Shown here: piece by piece, positions 18,556-28,681 of the stretch | Layout of the letters: every line of letters begins with the position of its first letter | How positions within the stretch are numbered: the first letter of the stretch is position 1 | Assembly (NCBI GenBank): GCA_027490155.1 | Contig: JAIXYP010000023.1 | Coordinates: 1-48,064, forward strand | Direction of reading: 5' to 3' | Origin: Cytophagaceae bacterium | GTDB lineage: Bacteria; Bacteroidota; Bacteroidia; Cytophagales; Flexibacteraceae | DNA length: 48,064 bases | Translations under genes and position numbers: made by a program | Notes under the pieces: generated by a model | Databases searched by the model: none | What the model was told of the DNA's origin: nothing | Seen by the model: only the letters and a program-made list of their open reading frames with translations

Positions 18556-18588
18556 AAGCACTCTTCCATATTGGTCGAGTGCTTTTTT
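18556..18588 (+). terminator. Terminator after the wzc-like gene
   Basis: AAGCACTC (18556-18563) pairs with GAGTGCTT (18577-18584), with a 13-base loop and a run of six T. Confidence 0.85.
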
Positions 18589-19012
18589 ATTTGTGATGAT
18601 ATGTAGCGGCCGAGGTAAAAGGCAGTGGTATCAGGTGCTGTACGGCTCAGGATACTTGTGGTCAAGCCTTTTAGCAATTTTGACAAGTAGGGCAACAATC
18701 ATGATCAATGAACAGTACAACCTGTTGATGCTATTGCTTTGAGGTGGACAATATTTGGATTTTTTGTGCTGAACAGGCCATTATTGTTGCCAATCGGCAG
18801 TTTGCTGATGTATTTTTGTGGTTGGCAGGCAACTATCCTTACATAATGTTTGTCTCCTTATTGTCTGTGCTAGGCTGTTCTGGAAATGTAAGTTTACGTT
18901 ACCGACAACCACAAGCCAGATCCCTAAGCCAAAAGAGGTACCAACCTGCGTCCAAAAGTGTGGTTGGCTTATCTGCTGATATTTTGCTTTCACTTCCTCT
19001 TCAGGATACTCT
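18589..19012 (+). other. Intergenic region without a supported gene
   Basis: About 420 bases between the polysaccharide module and the YceI-like gene. A GTG-started frame (18744-19025) reads through here but lacks any family motif and would overlap the next start, so I do not call it. No clean promoter or repeat was recognised. Confidence 0.5.
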
Positions 19013-19672
19013 ATGCAAATCCTAAATACAGCCTTGAGGCCACTCAAGACCATATTAAAGCTTTGGCTAGCTTGGTTTTTGTCCCCAGCTGACGCCTCAC
19101 GACCAACTCTCCTACAGCTACCGATCCGTGTCAGTGCCAGCCGATCCATTGTGGCGGGTTTCATTTTGACGGTGGTCATGGCTGGTGGTCAGAATGCCTT
19201 TGCCCAGTCCTACACGGGGACAGATAATGCCAGGATCATGATCCTGACCACGGAAGGCGAACGGTCGTTTACCTCCAATAGTTTTTATTCGGGCATCTAC
19301 GTCGATGGTGGGGCTATGACCCTCAAAGCCAAGGCTAGCACCTTTTTGCAAGGGCTCACCCGGGAGGACTCTGTGCTGTTTGCCTCCATCTTTAATGTCA
19401 GCGGCAATCCTGTCATCCAGCTAGAGGCACAGTTCCCCAAGGACTTTAAGTTGTCTCGAGGCAATCAATCCAAAACGGTAGATGTCCAAGGCTATATGAG
19501 GATAGGTGGGGTTAAGAAATTTGTAACTTATCCCATCACCCTAAGCTACAATGGTGAGAAACTTAGCTATCGGTTCGACACCATGGTCGATGCCAAGGCT
19601 TGGGGACTTATCATCCCCGAGGATCAAAAGAAGCGTGTCACAGGCATGATTAGAATCTCCGTTTTCAACTAA
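19013..19672 (+). CDS. Secreted YceI-like protein
   Basis: 219 residues from the ATG at 19013. Residues 1-42 are polar and unlike a normal leader; the hydrophobic signal segment is VAGFILTVVMAGGQNAFAQ (about 46-64), so a later non-ATG start (for example GTG at 19151) is possible. The mature part ends with GYMRIGGVKKFVTYPITL and AWGLIIPEDQKKRVTGMIRISV, which resemble the closing strands of YceI-family lipid-binding lipocalin-like barrels. It lies 20 bases before the large type B T9SS protein and is probably in its operon. Family assignment is tentative. Confidence 0.65.
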   Translation: MQILNTALRPLKTILKLWLAWFLSPADASRPTLLQLPIRVSASRSIVAGFILTVVMAGGQNAFAQSYTGTDNARIMILTTEGERSFTSNSFYSGIYVDGGAMTLKAKASTFLQGLTREDSVLFASIFNVSGNPVIQLEAQFPKDFKLSRGNQSKTVDVQGYMRIGGVKKFVTYPITLSYNGEKLSYRFDTMVDAKAWGLIIPEDQKKRVTGMIRISVFN

Positions 19673-19692
19673 CCTTCCTATCGCCAATACTG

Positions 19693-22221
19693 ATGAAACT
19701 AGCACAACAAAACGGGCTGCTCGTCTGGGGACGGTTAGCAATTATGGTCCTGATGATCGGGATGAGTTATGTCCTGAGCGCCCAAACCATCCGCAATCCG
19801 CAAACCGTATGCCCCTATGATACAACTAGGCCACCATGTTCGGTTACGGGCCTGACAGCCTGCCCTGCCGGATACCAGTTCAAACACCAGCAGGATTGCT
19901 GCGGTGCGGTACGTCTCTGCAAGGATACCAACACTGTTTATGGACAGTATGGCGGAAACCCCGCCAGTCGCATCAACGCCAATGTCTGCGGCGAAGGTTG
20001 CAAAGCTGCTGAGATTAGCGATGTTAATAGTTGCCTAACCTCGTCAGAAAATCAGACTTCTTGGTACATCTTTGAGGTGCGCCCGCTGCCAGATGGCGGC
20101 CGGAACGTGGGGGATTTTGCAGGTTACCTTAGGATGAAAATCCTCCCTTGTGACTTGCCACCAAACTCGGCTACTTGTGGTACGCCAGCCAACCCTTGTG
20201 ATTGTGATCGGGTTACTGCAACCCGGCCAAATGTCTTTAACGACAACGGAAATGGCAGTATTGGTGATACTGACTATGACTGGATCTTGTACGAAGTAAC
20301 CCACTTCCCACGTGGTGCTGACCTAACAGCTGCCTGCCCGTTAATGCCACGTGTGCCTGACATTACTGGCAATCGACCACGTACCAGGCCTTGGATACGC
20401 GCTTGCAACTTCTCTGGGGACAGAGGCCCTACTGGGCTTTATGATCCGGGCCGTACGCCTGGTGGAGGTGACTCGTCTGTAAATGCTTCAGGTAATCGTT
20501 ATCTCACCCCAATTAAGGTCTATGTTGGCCAGCGGTTTATCCTTGCAGTTGACAACTTCAGCACTAATATCAATGGCTACAAGATCGACTTTACAGGTCG
20601 GGGTAATCGTTTTGTGTTTCCTCCACGCTTCGGTGTGCCCGATCCTTGGCCATCTGCCACTGTTGTGCCACCTAGTGGGGCAATTAAGCTAGATACAACG
20701 ATCGATGTCTCGACATGTGCCGAGAACGTCATCCGTATCCGGTTCAACCGTGCCATTCCGTATGACTCTGTCCGTTTGGGTCGTTTCTCGATCCGGAACC
20801 CCAATGTGCCACCCGTCAATATCCTTAGCATCAAGCCAGATCCGGCTGATACTGTATTGGGCTTTGCACGCCGGTTTATCCTGACGACAACCCAGCTATT
20901 CAGCAGTACTACCTATCGTTTGATCCAAAACTTCCCGATTGCTGATCCTTGTGGCAACCAAGACCAGCTTGACACTACTGACTTTATCGTCAAGCCATTT
21001 ACATATTTTGACACCATTAAAACTGTTTGTCAGAATCCTTTTGCCATCCCACGTTATGGCAATAGCCTCAAGACGGTGACCGTCAGGTCCAAGATCAGCA
21101 AGTCAGTCCAGTTTGACAATGCCAATTATCGGTACGAGTGGAAGGTGTTTGCAGGCCTTTCTGGCACGGACTCCGTTTTCGTAACGATCCCCACGACTAC
21201 TGGCAATGATAGTATGAGGGTTCTGCCTCCTGTTCTGACCAATAATATTAACACCAGGCTAGGGCCTGCTTTGGTCTATACGCCGACCTCAAGCAATGCT
21301 ACCTATCGTGTGCCCATTCGCCTCAAGTCCTTCATCAGCACTGGGGTTTGTGTGGACTCGGCTAGGGGTATGATCACCGTCAATGCCGTGCCTTCTTTTG
21401 GGCCTGACTCAATCAATGTCTGTTTTGGGGATCCGATTAGGTATGCTGTTGCCCCTAATGACACAATCGGTAGGAAGTTCACTTGGCGCAGTGCTATCAG
21501 GCGCAATTGGGCACCAACTGGTGGTACCCTTTCCTATACTTCTGATACCCTTGCTTATGATGTAGTAAATGCCCAGGTCGATGATAGGCGCACGGGTTGT
21601 ACTTACTTCACCAAGCCGTTCAATGTCCAGACTGCTCAGCGATTTTTCCCTGCCTTTTCTATCGATACCGTTTCGCTAACTGCCAACACCTACCCGATGA
21701 AGGTAAGGCTCAATAACCTAACCAAGCGCCAAAGTGTGGATAATCGACTGATCCCGATCCAGACCCGTGGTTTGTCTTTCAGGTGGGATATGGGTAATGG
21801 CGACCGAGTAGTGACAGCAGGGCGTGATACTGCCTATTATACCTATTTATCCCAAGGCACTCAACGTGAGGGTACGCAATACAGCATCAACCTCGAGGTC
21901 TATGATACCTTAGCTTATAAGGTGACACCAAACTGCGTGGTCAGCCGTGTGGAGCAACCAATTGTGGTCTTCAACCCGCTTTTGCCGAACGTAATCACAC
22001 CTGGCATTGCCGACGGAGCAAATGACAACTTGTTTGTCACTGGTATCAGCAAGGATGCTAATCTGCGGCTCTATAATCGCTATGGTGTGCTACTCTATAA
22101 TGTCGAGGGTTATAAAAACGATTTCACAGCAAGCAACTATGCTGCTGGCACCTATTACTACATCCTTGACGATAAGTTAACAGGCAAACGCCTGACTGGC
22201 TGGTTAGAGGTGATGCGTTAG
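19693..22221 (+). CDS. Large surface protein with T9SS type B (CHU_C) sorting domain
   Basis: 842 residues. A signal peptide (ending YVLSAQ, about residue 30) is followed by a cysteine-rich N-terminal region (CPYDTTRPPC, QDCCG, CGEGC), then a region of Ig/PKD-like beta domains with repeated short Asn/Thr-rich strands. The C-terminus is the gliding-motility-associated type B sorting domain: LLPNVITPGIADGANDN, LRLYNRYGVLLYN, YAAGTYYYIL, ending WLEVMR. It is exported by the T9SS and shown on or released from the surface. The passenger region does not match anything I recognise. It sits between the YceI-like gene (20 bases upstream) and a terminator. Confidence 0.88.
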   Translation: MKLAQQNGLLVWGRLAIMVLMIGMSYVLSAQTIRNPQTVCPYDTTRPPCSVTGLTACPAGYQFKHQQDCCGAVRLCKDTNTVYGQYGGNPASRINANVCGEGCKAAEISDVNSCLTSSENQTSWYIFEVRPLPDGGRNVGDFAGYLRMKILPCDLPPNSATCGTPANPCDCDRVTATRPNVFNDNGNGSIGDTDYDWILYEVTHFPRGADLTAACPLMPRVPDITGNRPRTRPWIRACNFSGDRGPTGLYDPGRTPGGGDSSVNASGNRYLTPIKVYVGQRFILAVDNFSTNINGYKIDFTGRGNRFVFPPRFGVPDPWPSATVVPPSGAIKLDTTIDVSTCAENVIRIRFNRAIPYDSVRLGRFSIRNPNVPPVNILSIKPDPADTVLGFARRFILTTTQLFSSTTYRLIQNFPIADPCGNQDQLDTTDFIVKPFTYFDTIKTVCQNPFAIPRYGNSLKTVTVRSKISKSVQFDNANYRYEWKVFAGLSGTDSVFVTIPTTTGNDSMRVLPPVLTNNINTRLGPALVYTPTSSNATYRVPIRLKSFISTGVCVDSARGMITVNAVPSFGPDSINVCFGDPIRYAVAPNDTIGRKFTWRSAIRRNWAPTGGTLSYTSDTLAYDVVNAQVDDRRTGCTYFTKPFNVQTAQRFFPAFSIDTVSLTANTYPMKVRLNNLTKRQSVDNRLIPIQTRGLSFRWDMGNGDRVVTAGRDTAYYTYLSQGTQREGTQYSINLEVYDTLAYKVTPNCVVSRVEQPIVVFNPLLPNVITPGIADGANDNLFVTGISKDANLRLYNRYGVLLYNVEGYKNDFTASNYAAGTYYYILDDKLTGKRLTGWLEVMR

Positions 22222-22252
22222 GCGAATTCTCCGTTTAATTTTAATCCAAATG

Positions 22253-22289
22253 GGGTAGGTCAGCAGATGTTGGCCTGCCCAATTTTTTT
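22253..22289 (+). terminator. Terminator after the type B T9SS gene
   Basis: GGGTAGGTCAGC / GTTGGCCTGCCC stem with several G-T pairs (22253-22264 and 22269-22280), followed by AA and seven T. Confidence 0.75.
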
Positions 22290-22418
22290 GTTTTAAGTTG
22301 TTTTGCATACAGCAAGCTCTTACCATTCCAGATTCGATCCTGTAGGCTTCAGATTTAACTAAATCTCACTAATTTGCGTCTAGTGAACACCACTTAACCT
22401 TAAAACTGTGAACGCTTT

Positions 22419-25400
22419 ATGTACAACTACCTCCGAATAAAGGTGTGCATGTCCCTTATGCTATTGATGGCTATAAGTCAGTCATCAATGGCATTGACCC
22501 CACCTACCGTTAAGCCGGGACAGCGTTGTGGCTACGGCCCTGTAACGCTCATTGCAACTGGTGCCCCCGCTGGTGCCTCATACAAATGGTACCGATCTGC
22601 CACCGCGACGGACTCTTTGGCACAGACCTCAGATTCTGCCTATGTCACCCCTGCCTTGACAGCCAGCCCAACAACCTTCTGGGTCTTGATTGATAGCGCT
22701 GGTATCAAAACAACTCGTGTCCCTGTTGTCGCAACTATTCTGGCTGCACCACTAGACTTAGCGATCAAACAGCTAAAGCCAAGGGATAGTTATTATCTAT
22801 CCTATCCATTTGACGGTAGTCTATTGGACGCAAGCGTGCTGCGGAACAATGCCTCAGCGACAACGAACGCTAGTTTATCTTACGTTCAGGACAGGAACGG
22901 AAGGCCAAATGCTGCCTTGAGGATGAATGGTGGTACCTTTGCTGGCCTTAATACACTTAACAACTTTGGGCCGATCCAGGCAGTTACGATTGATTTTTGG
23001 ATGTTGGCTAAGCCTCAAACAGGTCAAGTGAGGATCCTGACTGGCAGTAACTCTCGCTCAGCGGTCGGTAATAACCGAGATAGGCAAGTGCTTCTGAATA
23101 CCAATGGCAAACTCACCTTCTCGACTTTTAACACCATCCCGGACAACTTTGAGGCCAATAAGGTAGTCACTGATAGTGTTTGGCATCATGTCATTATCAC
23201 TGGTCAGGCCAATGACCGTGTCCGGATCTACATTGATGGTGTCAAATATCTTGATTTGGCTACTGCTAATAACTGGGAGGGCTATGGTGTCTTTTGGCGC
23301 CTAGGTTTTGATTCTCAGGATGGGAACTCTCGTTCGTTTGTTGGGTTGCTTGATGACTTCAAGATGTATGACTATGCCGCTTCGCCTCAAGAGTTGGAAG
23401 GGGTGCTAAGCCCAGGGCCAACCCTGACGCAAAGTGCCTCTCAATATTGTGGACAAAGTGCCGCTCCTGTGACTTTTTCGTTGACACAATCTCAGGCAGG
23501 TGTCATCTATCGCTTGTTTGACCAAGCCTCAAACCTTCGGTTGGATACCGTCATTGGGAATGGTAATGCGGTTGCTTTGGTGGCACCTGCACCTACTACT
23601 ACCACAAACTATCGCATCGTTGCCACAAGTGTCGCCAATGGCTGTGTCACAACACTCGACTCGGTCCTTCGGGTAGCCATCGGTACAACGCCAGATACAC
23701 TGATTCCGTTTGAAGTTACCTCATGTAAGCATGGGTCTAGCTTGTTAACTGTGCGGGTAGGCCTTGGCGAAACAGCTGTTTGGTATGGATCTGCTACGGC
23801 AACAGTCCCTTTAGGTGTCGATACCATTTTTAGTACTCGTTCTTTAGGTGTGCTCGATACGGCAAGATATTATGTTGCTCGGCGCACAGCTTCTGGTTGT
23901 GAAAGCAATAGGGTAGTAATCATGGCGACTTCCAAAAGGGCGCCCTTGACAACTGTGAAGGTGTCGCAGTTTGCGCATACTAGGCTCAAGTTTAACCAAG
24001 GTAGTCTCCTTGATCTTGGCACCGCTGCAAACGATGGTGTGGTGAGCGTTGGGACCAAACGTGACACAACTGATAGGAATGGCAAGGCTAAATCAGCGCT
24101 GTATTTTGATGGTACTAGTCGCCTGACCACAACCAGGTCTATATCAAATCCGCAGAATTTCACGGTGACGATTTGGTTTAAGGCCAACTCTATCCCTAGG
24201 TCAGGTATACAGTCCTTACTGTCCTTTAATAATTCGCAAACAGGAAATGGTAGCAACTATGACCGAACCATTAACATTTTACAGGATGGCAAACTAGCGT
24301 TTTTTGTCTATCCTGGTGGTACCATAACAAGTCGCATTTCATACGATGATGACAACTGGCATCATATAGCTGCACGCAGTTCGGCAGCAGGGACGGAGCT
24401 ATTGGTCGATGGTCAGCTTGTGGCACGTAACCCAGGAATCACTTCGGCCCAGACATACAATGGTTTTTGGCGCTTGGCCGAAAATGCTGGCGGCCAACGA
24501 TTTGTTGGGTCGCTTGACGAGTTCAATTTCTTCCCTAGGGTACTCACAGATACTGAAGTAAGGTCACAAATGGGAGATCAAATATCGGTGAAGCAAGGGC
24601 CAAATAGTTTTTGTTTTGGTGGCGGGGCTTCGACCGTCCAGCTTGACCAAGTGCAAGCCACCGCCCGTTATTGGGTTCTTCCGCTGGGGCAAGCACCAAC
24701 TGGTGCTGGTTTAACGCCGACTGGTGATAGCCTATTGGTGCCACTTAATATTACTGCCAGCACACAATACCAGATCACTGCTAAAGACACCTTGACTGGC
24801 TGTGTTGCTGAGTTTGTAGATACCCTCAACTTTGCAGTTGCTCCTGCGGTGCCTCAGCCAATTGCTCGGGATACCAATGTTTGCGGCTCGATAGCCACCA
24901 CCTTGAGGGCGGCTGGCAGCATTGCAGGCGAGACCTACCGTTGGTACCTAGACGATGTTACAACTCAACCGATTCTGAATGGAGCTAATCCGATCATTAC
25001 AGCCACCTTGGCTGCTACGGCTCTGCCAATTGGTGACTCCTTAGTGCGGTATGTAGCAATCAGGACAGCTCAAGGCTGTGAAGGCCCACGCAAACGTATT
25101 GTTGCCCGCTGGTATGCCAACCCAACTGGTGTTGTTATCACCCCAAGTGGTGGCCAAACCATCTGTACAGGTGATAGTGTGCAATTGACTGCTCCTTCAG
25201 GATTTAGTAGCTATGTCTGGTCAGGTGTGCCCGGAGGTGGTGTTGACTCAACGATCTGGGTCAAAACTGCAGGCACATATTCAGTACGGGTGCGGAATGC
25301 TGCTGGTTGCCAAGGCCAGTCTGCCAATGTGGTGGTCACTGTCACTCAAAGGCCAGTAACACCGGTGATCGCACTGAATGGAAACGTCTTAACAGGCACC

Positions 25401-25817
25401 ATTACTGGTGGTACCACAGGACTCACATACCGTTGGTATCGTGATGGTGTCCTGACCAACCGAACAACCCTTACGCTCAATCTCACCCCTGCTGATCAAG
25501 GCGTATGGCAACTTGTGGCCGTCCGGAACACTTGTACCTCGGATACCAGTAATGCCGTTACCTATACTGTTGTAGGTTTGGCTGGGGCCCAGGATAAGTC
25601 AATTTTGGTTTATCCCAATCCGACGACTGGCAAAGTCATGATGGACCTAACCTCAGGCGTTGTTTTTTCCTCGGCTACTGTGGCTGATCTAACTGGTAAA
25701 CTGCTGCTGAGCTCTGACTTACCAACTTTGGATATTTCTGCCCTGCCTGCCGGGGTCTATCATCTGACGATCCAGACAAACCAAGGCAGGGTTTTGCGCA
25801 GGTTGATTAAGGAATAG
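22419..25817 (+). CDS. LamG-repeat surface protein with T9SS type A sorting domain
   Basis: 1132 residues. After a signal peptide (about 1-25) come an Ig-like domain (YKWYRSATATDSL), a first concanavalin A/LamG-like domain (about 130-325; FDGSLLDAS, HVIITGQAND, VRIYIDGVKY, VGLLDDFKMYD), Ig-like linkers, a second LamG-like domain (about 505-710; TVTIWFKANS, WHHIAARSSA, VGSLDEFNFF), three further Ig-like domains, and a type A sorting domain (VYPNPTTGKVMMDL to RLIKE). The LamG folds suggest binding of carbohydrate or other glycan ligands at the surface. A -7-like sequence TAATTTG lies just upstream. Cysteines are scattered in pairs across the Ig domains. A terminator follows. Confidence 0.9.
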   Translation: MYNYLRIKVCMSLMLLMAISQSSMALTPPTVKPGQRCGYGPVTLIATGAPAGASYKWYRSATATDSLAQTSDSAYVTPALTASPTTFWVLIDSAGIKTTRVPVVATILAAPLDLAIKQLKPRDSYYLSYPFDGSLLDASVLRNNASATTNASLSYVQDRNGRPNAALRMNGGTFAGLNTLNNFGPIQAVTIDFWMLAKPQTGQVRILTGSNSRSAVGNNRDRQVLLNTNGKLTFSTFNTIPDNFEANKVVTDSVWHHVIITGQANDRVRIYIDGVKYLDLATANNWEGYGVFWRLGFDSQDGNSRSFVGLLDDFKMYDYAASPQELEGVLSPGPTLTQSASQYCGQSAAPVTFSLTQSQAGVIYRLFDQASNLRLDTVIGNGNAVALVAPAPTTTTNYRIVATSVANGCVTTLDSVLRVAIGTTPDTLIPFEVTSCKHGSSLLTVRVGLGETAVWYGSATATVPLGVDTIFSTRSLGVLDTARYYVARRTASGCESNRVVIMATSKRAPLTTVKVSQFAHTRLKFNQGSLLDLGTAANDGVVSVGTKRDTTDRNGKAKSALYFDGTSRLTTTRSISNPQNFTVTIWFKANSIPRSGIQSLLSFNNSQTGNGSNYDRTINILQDGKLAFFVYPGGTITSRISYDDDNWHHIAARSSAAGTELLVDGQLVARNPGITSAQTYNGFWRLAENAGGQRFVGSLDEFNFFPRVLTDTEVRSQMGDQISVKQGPNSFCFGGGASTVQLDQVQATARYWVLPLGQAPTGAGLTPTGDSLLVPLNITASTQYQITAKDTLTGCVAEFVDTLNFAVAPAVPQPIARDTNVCGSIATTLRAAGSIAGETYRWYLDDVTTQPILNGANPIITATLAATALPIGDSLVRYVAIRTAQGCEGPRKRIVARWYANPTGVVITPSGGQTICTGDSVQLTAPSGFSSYVWSGVPGGGVDSTIWVKTAGTYSVRVRNAAGCQGQSANVVVTVTQRPVTPVIALNGNVLTGTITGGTTGLTYRWYRDGVLTNRTTLTLNLTPADQGVWQLVAVRNTCTSDTSNAVTYTVVGLAGAQDKSILVYPNPTTGKVMMDLTSGVVFSSATVADLTGKLLLSSDLPTLDISALPAGVYHLTIQTNQGRVLRRLIKE

Positions 25818-25854
25818 AGCTTGGCTTGCCCTAGGGACTAATCGTGATAAAGAG

Positions 25855-25880
25855 TGGGAGGCCAATGGTCTCCCATTTTT
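25855..25880 (+). terminator. Terminator after the LamG protein gene
   Basis: TGGGAG (25855-25860) pairs with CTCCCA (25870-25875) around GCCAATGGT, followed by a T-run. Confidence 0.8.
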
Positions 25881-25979
25881 TATTCATTATGGCAGGATAT
25901 GGATAAGAGTTTGATGTTTTGTTTGCATCTGGGGGCACTTTGCGTGTATATTGTCTTAAACTAAAAAACTGACCTCCTT

Positions 25980-26354
25980 ATGGGACTATTTTCGGGCCTG
26001 ATGGGCCATGCCTCTGCTATTGATCTTGATCAGCTCAAACAAGAGTTTGCCCCACTGCTCATCCCGGGCGAGAGCATCGAGGCTGGCTTCAAAGTCATCA
26101 GGGATATGTTTGTGTTTACCAACAAACGCCTCATCTTGGTGGACAAACAAGGCATCACAGGTAGTAAAACAGAGTTGGTATCGATCCCCTACAAATCGAT
26201 CGAGTACTTTTCGAAGGAAAGCGCGGGTATCCTCGATCTTGACTCTGAGCTTAAGATATGGGTCCGCGGAATGCATGAGCCAGTCAGTAAAAAATTTGGC
26301 CGTAATGACAACGTCAACGCCATCTACCAGATCCTGAGCAACTATGTCCTATAG
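25980..26354 (+). CDS. PH-domain (bPH) protein
   Basis: 124 residues, a single domain. The motif FVFTNKRLILVDKQGITGSK followed by TELVSIPYKSIEYFS and LDSELKIWVRG is the bacterial PH (bPH_1) pattern, with a C-terminal helix (VNAIYQILSNYVL). There is no signal peptide or membrane segment, so it is cytoplasmic. The family's role is unclear; some members are linked with stress. It lies 45 bases before nuoC on the same strand. Confidence 0.88.
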   Translation: MGLFSGLMGHASAIDLDQLKQEFAPLLIPGESIEAGFKVIRDMFVFTNKRLILVDKQGITGSKTELVSIPYKSIEYFSKESAGILDLDSELKIWVRGMHEPVSKKFGRNDNVNAIYQILSNYVL

Positions 26355-26399
26355 GGCCATTTAAGGTTCTGTAACCAATGCAAAATTTTACAATTGATC

Positions 26400-26945
26400 A
26401 TGACCTCACCCATTAGCAACGACCAGCAACAACCTTTCACGGTACAGGAGGTCGTTTTGGCTTTGTTGGCTTCGCTCGAGGTCCTGCCTTTGCAGGTAGG
26501 TGGGGCAGATGGGCATCCTCAAATTCACCTTGAGGTGGAGCAGTTGCTCAGAGTAAGTGACCATTTACGGACTGATCCATCTACCTATTTTGATCATCTG
26601 AGTTGCCTTACAGGCCTTGACCTTGGGCCTAACAAACATACGGGCCTTCAGGAGCTGCAGGTAGTTTATACACTTTATTCGATCCCGCATCAGCATTGGT
26701 GTAGCCTATATGTCACAACAGAGCGTGATGGAGCTGTGCCAGTGCCGAGTGTCGGGAGTATCTGGCCTGGGGCTTGGTGGCACGAACGTGAAGCCTTTGA
26801 TTTAGTAGGGATTAACTTCAGCAACCACCCTGACTTACGTCGCATCTTGCTACCCGCGGACTGGGAGGGGCATCCTTTGCGTAAGGACTATCAGCAACAA
26901 GCGCAATATCATGGGCTCGAATTGCTGTATCGGAAGGAGGACTAG
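26400..26945 (+). CDS. nuoC: NADH-quinone oxidoreductase subunit C (NuoC)
   Basis: 181 residues from the ATG at 26400 (a TTG two codons earlier is less likely). The NuoC signature is plain near the C-terminus: WWHEREAFDLVGINFSNHP then LRRILLPADWEGHPLRKDYQ. The N-terminal part has the expected VVYTLYSIPHQHWCSLYV strand pattern. It would sit on the peripheral arm of complex I. No other nuo gene is in the window, which is unusual because nuoC normally lies in a nuoA-N operon, and there is no fusion to nuoD. Confidence 0.9.
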   Translation: MTSPISNDQQQPFTVQEVVLALLASLEVLPLQVGGADGHPQIHLEVEQLLRVSDHLRTDPSTYFDHLSCLTGLDLGPNKHTGLQELQVVYTLYSIPHQHWCSLYVTTERDGAVPVPSVGSIWPGAWWHEREAFDLVGINFSNHPDLRRILLPADWEGHPLRKDYQQQAQYHGLELLYRKED

Positions 26946-27050
26946 TGTAGGGGGCGACCCTTGTTCGCGGAAGTGACAAAGGCCTGAACGTTTGTTTTTT
27001 TTCGGCACCTTTGCACCCGACCACTACCTGAAACCACCGACACCAATCCT

Positions 27051-28661
27051 ATGGCCTACACCAAGCGCCTAATCCCGATAGCCCAGACGGGCAAATACCC
27101 TGCTGCGCTATCCGACTATCTTGATGGTAAACTAGCTGGCCACCAGCTCTATCAGCATGAGCCCAACATCAATGGGTTGGCACAGGCCATGGGTGCGAGA
27201 CTGCAAGCTGCGGGCAAACCACGCCTAGGTCGGGATACCTTGGTTAACGTCCTGACAGAGCAATATAGTTCCATTGAACTATCTGGTAATGAGCGATATA
27301 ATATCGCCCTACTCCGCAAACCAACTACCTTTTGTGTCACTACGGGGCACCAGCTCAATTTGTTTTCGGGGCCGCTTTATGTACCCTTTAAGCTCATGTC
27401 TGCCATCAACTTGTGTAGGCAGCTGAAGGAGCGCTATCCCACGCATGACTTTGTGCCTATCTACTGGATGGCGACCGAAGACCATGATAAGGATGAGGTG
27501 GATCATTTTAACATGTTTGGCAAAAAATACCAATGGCATACCGATCAAACAGGCCCTGTTGGTCGTTTTGCCTGGCCCCCAGCTGAGGAGTTTTGGCAAT
27601 CGTTACCGCAAGATATCCCCGCAGATGCCATTGATGCCTATCGCAACGCAACAACATGGGCAGATGCCACTCGGGAACTATTCCACCATTGGTTTGGGCA
27701 CCTTGGTCTCATCTGTCTTGATCCTGATGATCTGCGTTTGAAGCAGGCCTTCGTCCCGATTGCCCTGCAGGATGCAATAGAAAGTGCCACCAAACCTGCC
27801 CATGATGCTGGATCGGCTCGGTTTGAGACTTCGGGGCATAAGCCACAGGTCAACGCTCGGCCTATCAACTTGTTCTACATGGGTGAAGTTGATGGGCGCA
27901 TGGTGCGTGAACGGCTAGTCCGAGAGGGCGATCAATGGTTGGTTTTGAATACCGACCTGTCGTTTGACGAAGAGGCCCTACGATCCCATATTACAGATCA
28001 CCCAGACTATTGGAGCCCCAATGTTGTATTAAGGCCGCTATACCAAGAGGCCATTTTGCCCAACATCGCCTATTTGGGTGGTCCTGCCGAGGTAGCCTAT
28101 TGGCTCCAGACCGCTGACCTGTTTACCCTATACAAGTTGCCGATGCCGGTGGTGCTGCCACGTGCTTTGGGGCAGATCAATACCAAAGCTGTGCTTAGCC
28201 GATTGCAAAAGGCCAATCTTCGTTTTGAGGACTTCTTGCTATCCAGCAGCCAACTGAAGGCTTTAATTTTGGCCCGCCAAGCAGGTAGTGGGCAGGTCAC
28301 GATGCACCAAGAGTACCAGCTCATCAACCAGGCATTCGTCACCATGCGCAGCAAGGCCAACGCTGCCGACCCAACACTTGCCTCTTTTGTTGATGCGCAG
28401 GAAGCCACGGTCCTCAAGACGCTCGAAAACGTCGAGAAGCGCATAAGCAAGGCCATGGAAAAACGACATGAGACCCTAATCACCCAAGCCCTCAATCTCC
28501 GTGATAAGGTATTCCCGAATGATGGCCTGCAAGAAAGATCAGAGAATATTCTGGCCTACCTGATCAACAACCCTGGTCTCTGGGATGAGCTAACCTCCCA
28601 GCTGGATCCGTTGGCTTTTGCCCTCCATGTCTTTGACGAACAAGATCAACCAATAGCGTAG
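27051..28661 (+). CDS. bshC: Bacillithiol biosynthesis cysteine-adding enzyme BshC
   Basis: 536 residues, the usual family length. Diagnostic motifs include VTTGHQLNLFSGPLYVPFK (about 97-115), FVPIYWMATEDHDKDEVDHF (about 137-156), a central NVVLRPLYQEAILPNIAYLGG with GPAEVAYW, and LPVVLPRA-type sequence. The enzyme is proposed to join cysteine to glucosaminyl-malate, the last step of bacillithiol synthesis. bshA and bshB are not in this window. It is 20 bases upstream of the alkyltransferase-like gene, suggesting an operon. Confidence 0.95.
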   Translation: MAYTKRLIPIAQTGKYPAALSDYLDGKLAGHQLYQHEPNINGLAQAMGARLQAAGKPRLGRDTLVNVLTEQYSSIELSGNERYNIALLRKPTTFCVTTGHQLNLFSGPLYVPFKLMSAINLCRQLKERYPTHDFVPIYWMATEDHDKDEVDHFNMFGKKYQWHTDQTGPVGRFAWPPAEEFWQSLPQDIPADAIDAYRNATTWADATRELFHHWFGHLGLICLDPDDLRLKQAFVPIALQDAIESATKPAHDAGSARFETSGHKPQVNARPINLFYMGEVDGRMVRERLVREGDQWLVLNTDLSFDEEALRSHITDHPDYWSPNVVLRPLYQEAILPNIAYLGGPAEVAYWLQTADLFTLYKLPMPVVLPRALGQINTKAVLSRLQKANLRFEDFLLSSSQLKALILARQAGSGQVTMHQEYQLINQAFVTMRSKANAADPTLASFVDAQEATVLKTLENVEKRISKAMEKRHETLITQALNLRDKVFPNDGLQERSENILAYLINNPGLWDELTSQLDPLAFALHVFDEQDQPIA

Positions 28662-28681
28662 ATCCCATCCAATCACTAGCT

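Noticed and set aside
18744-19025. A GTG-started 93-residue frame
   Set aside because: No family motif, overlaps the YceI-like gene start, and the sequence looks non-coding.
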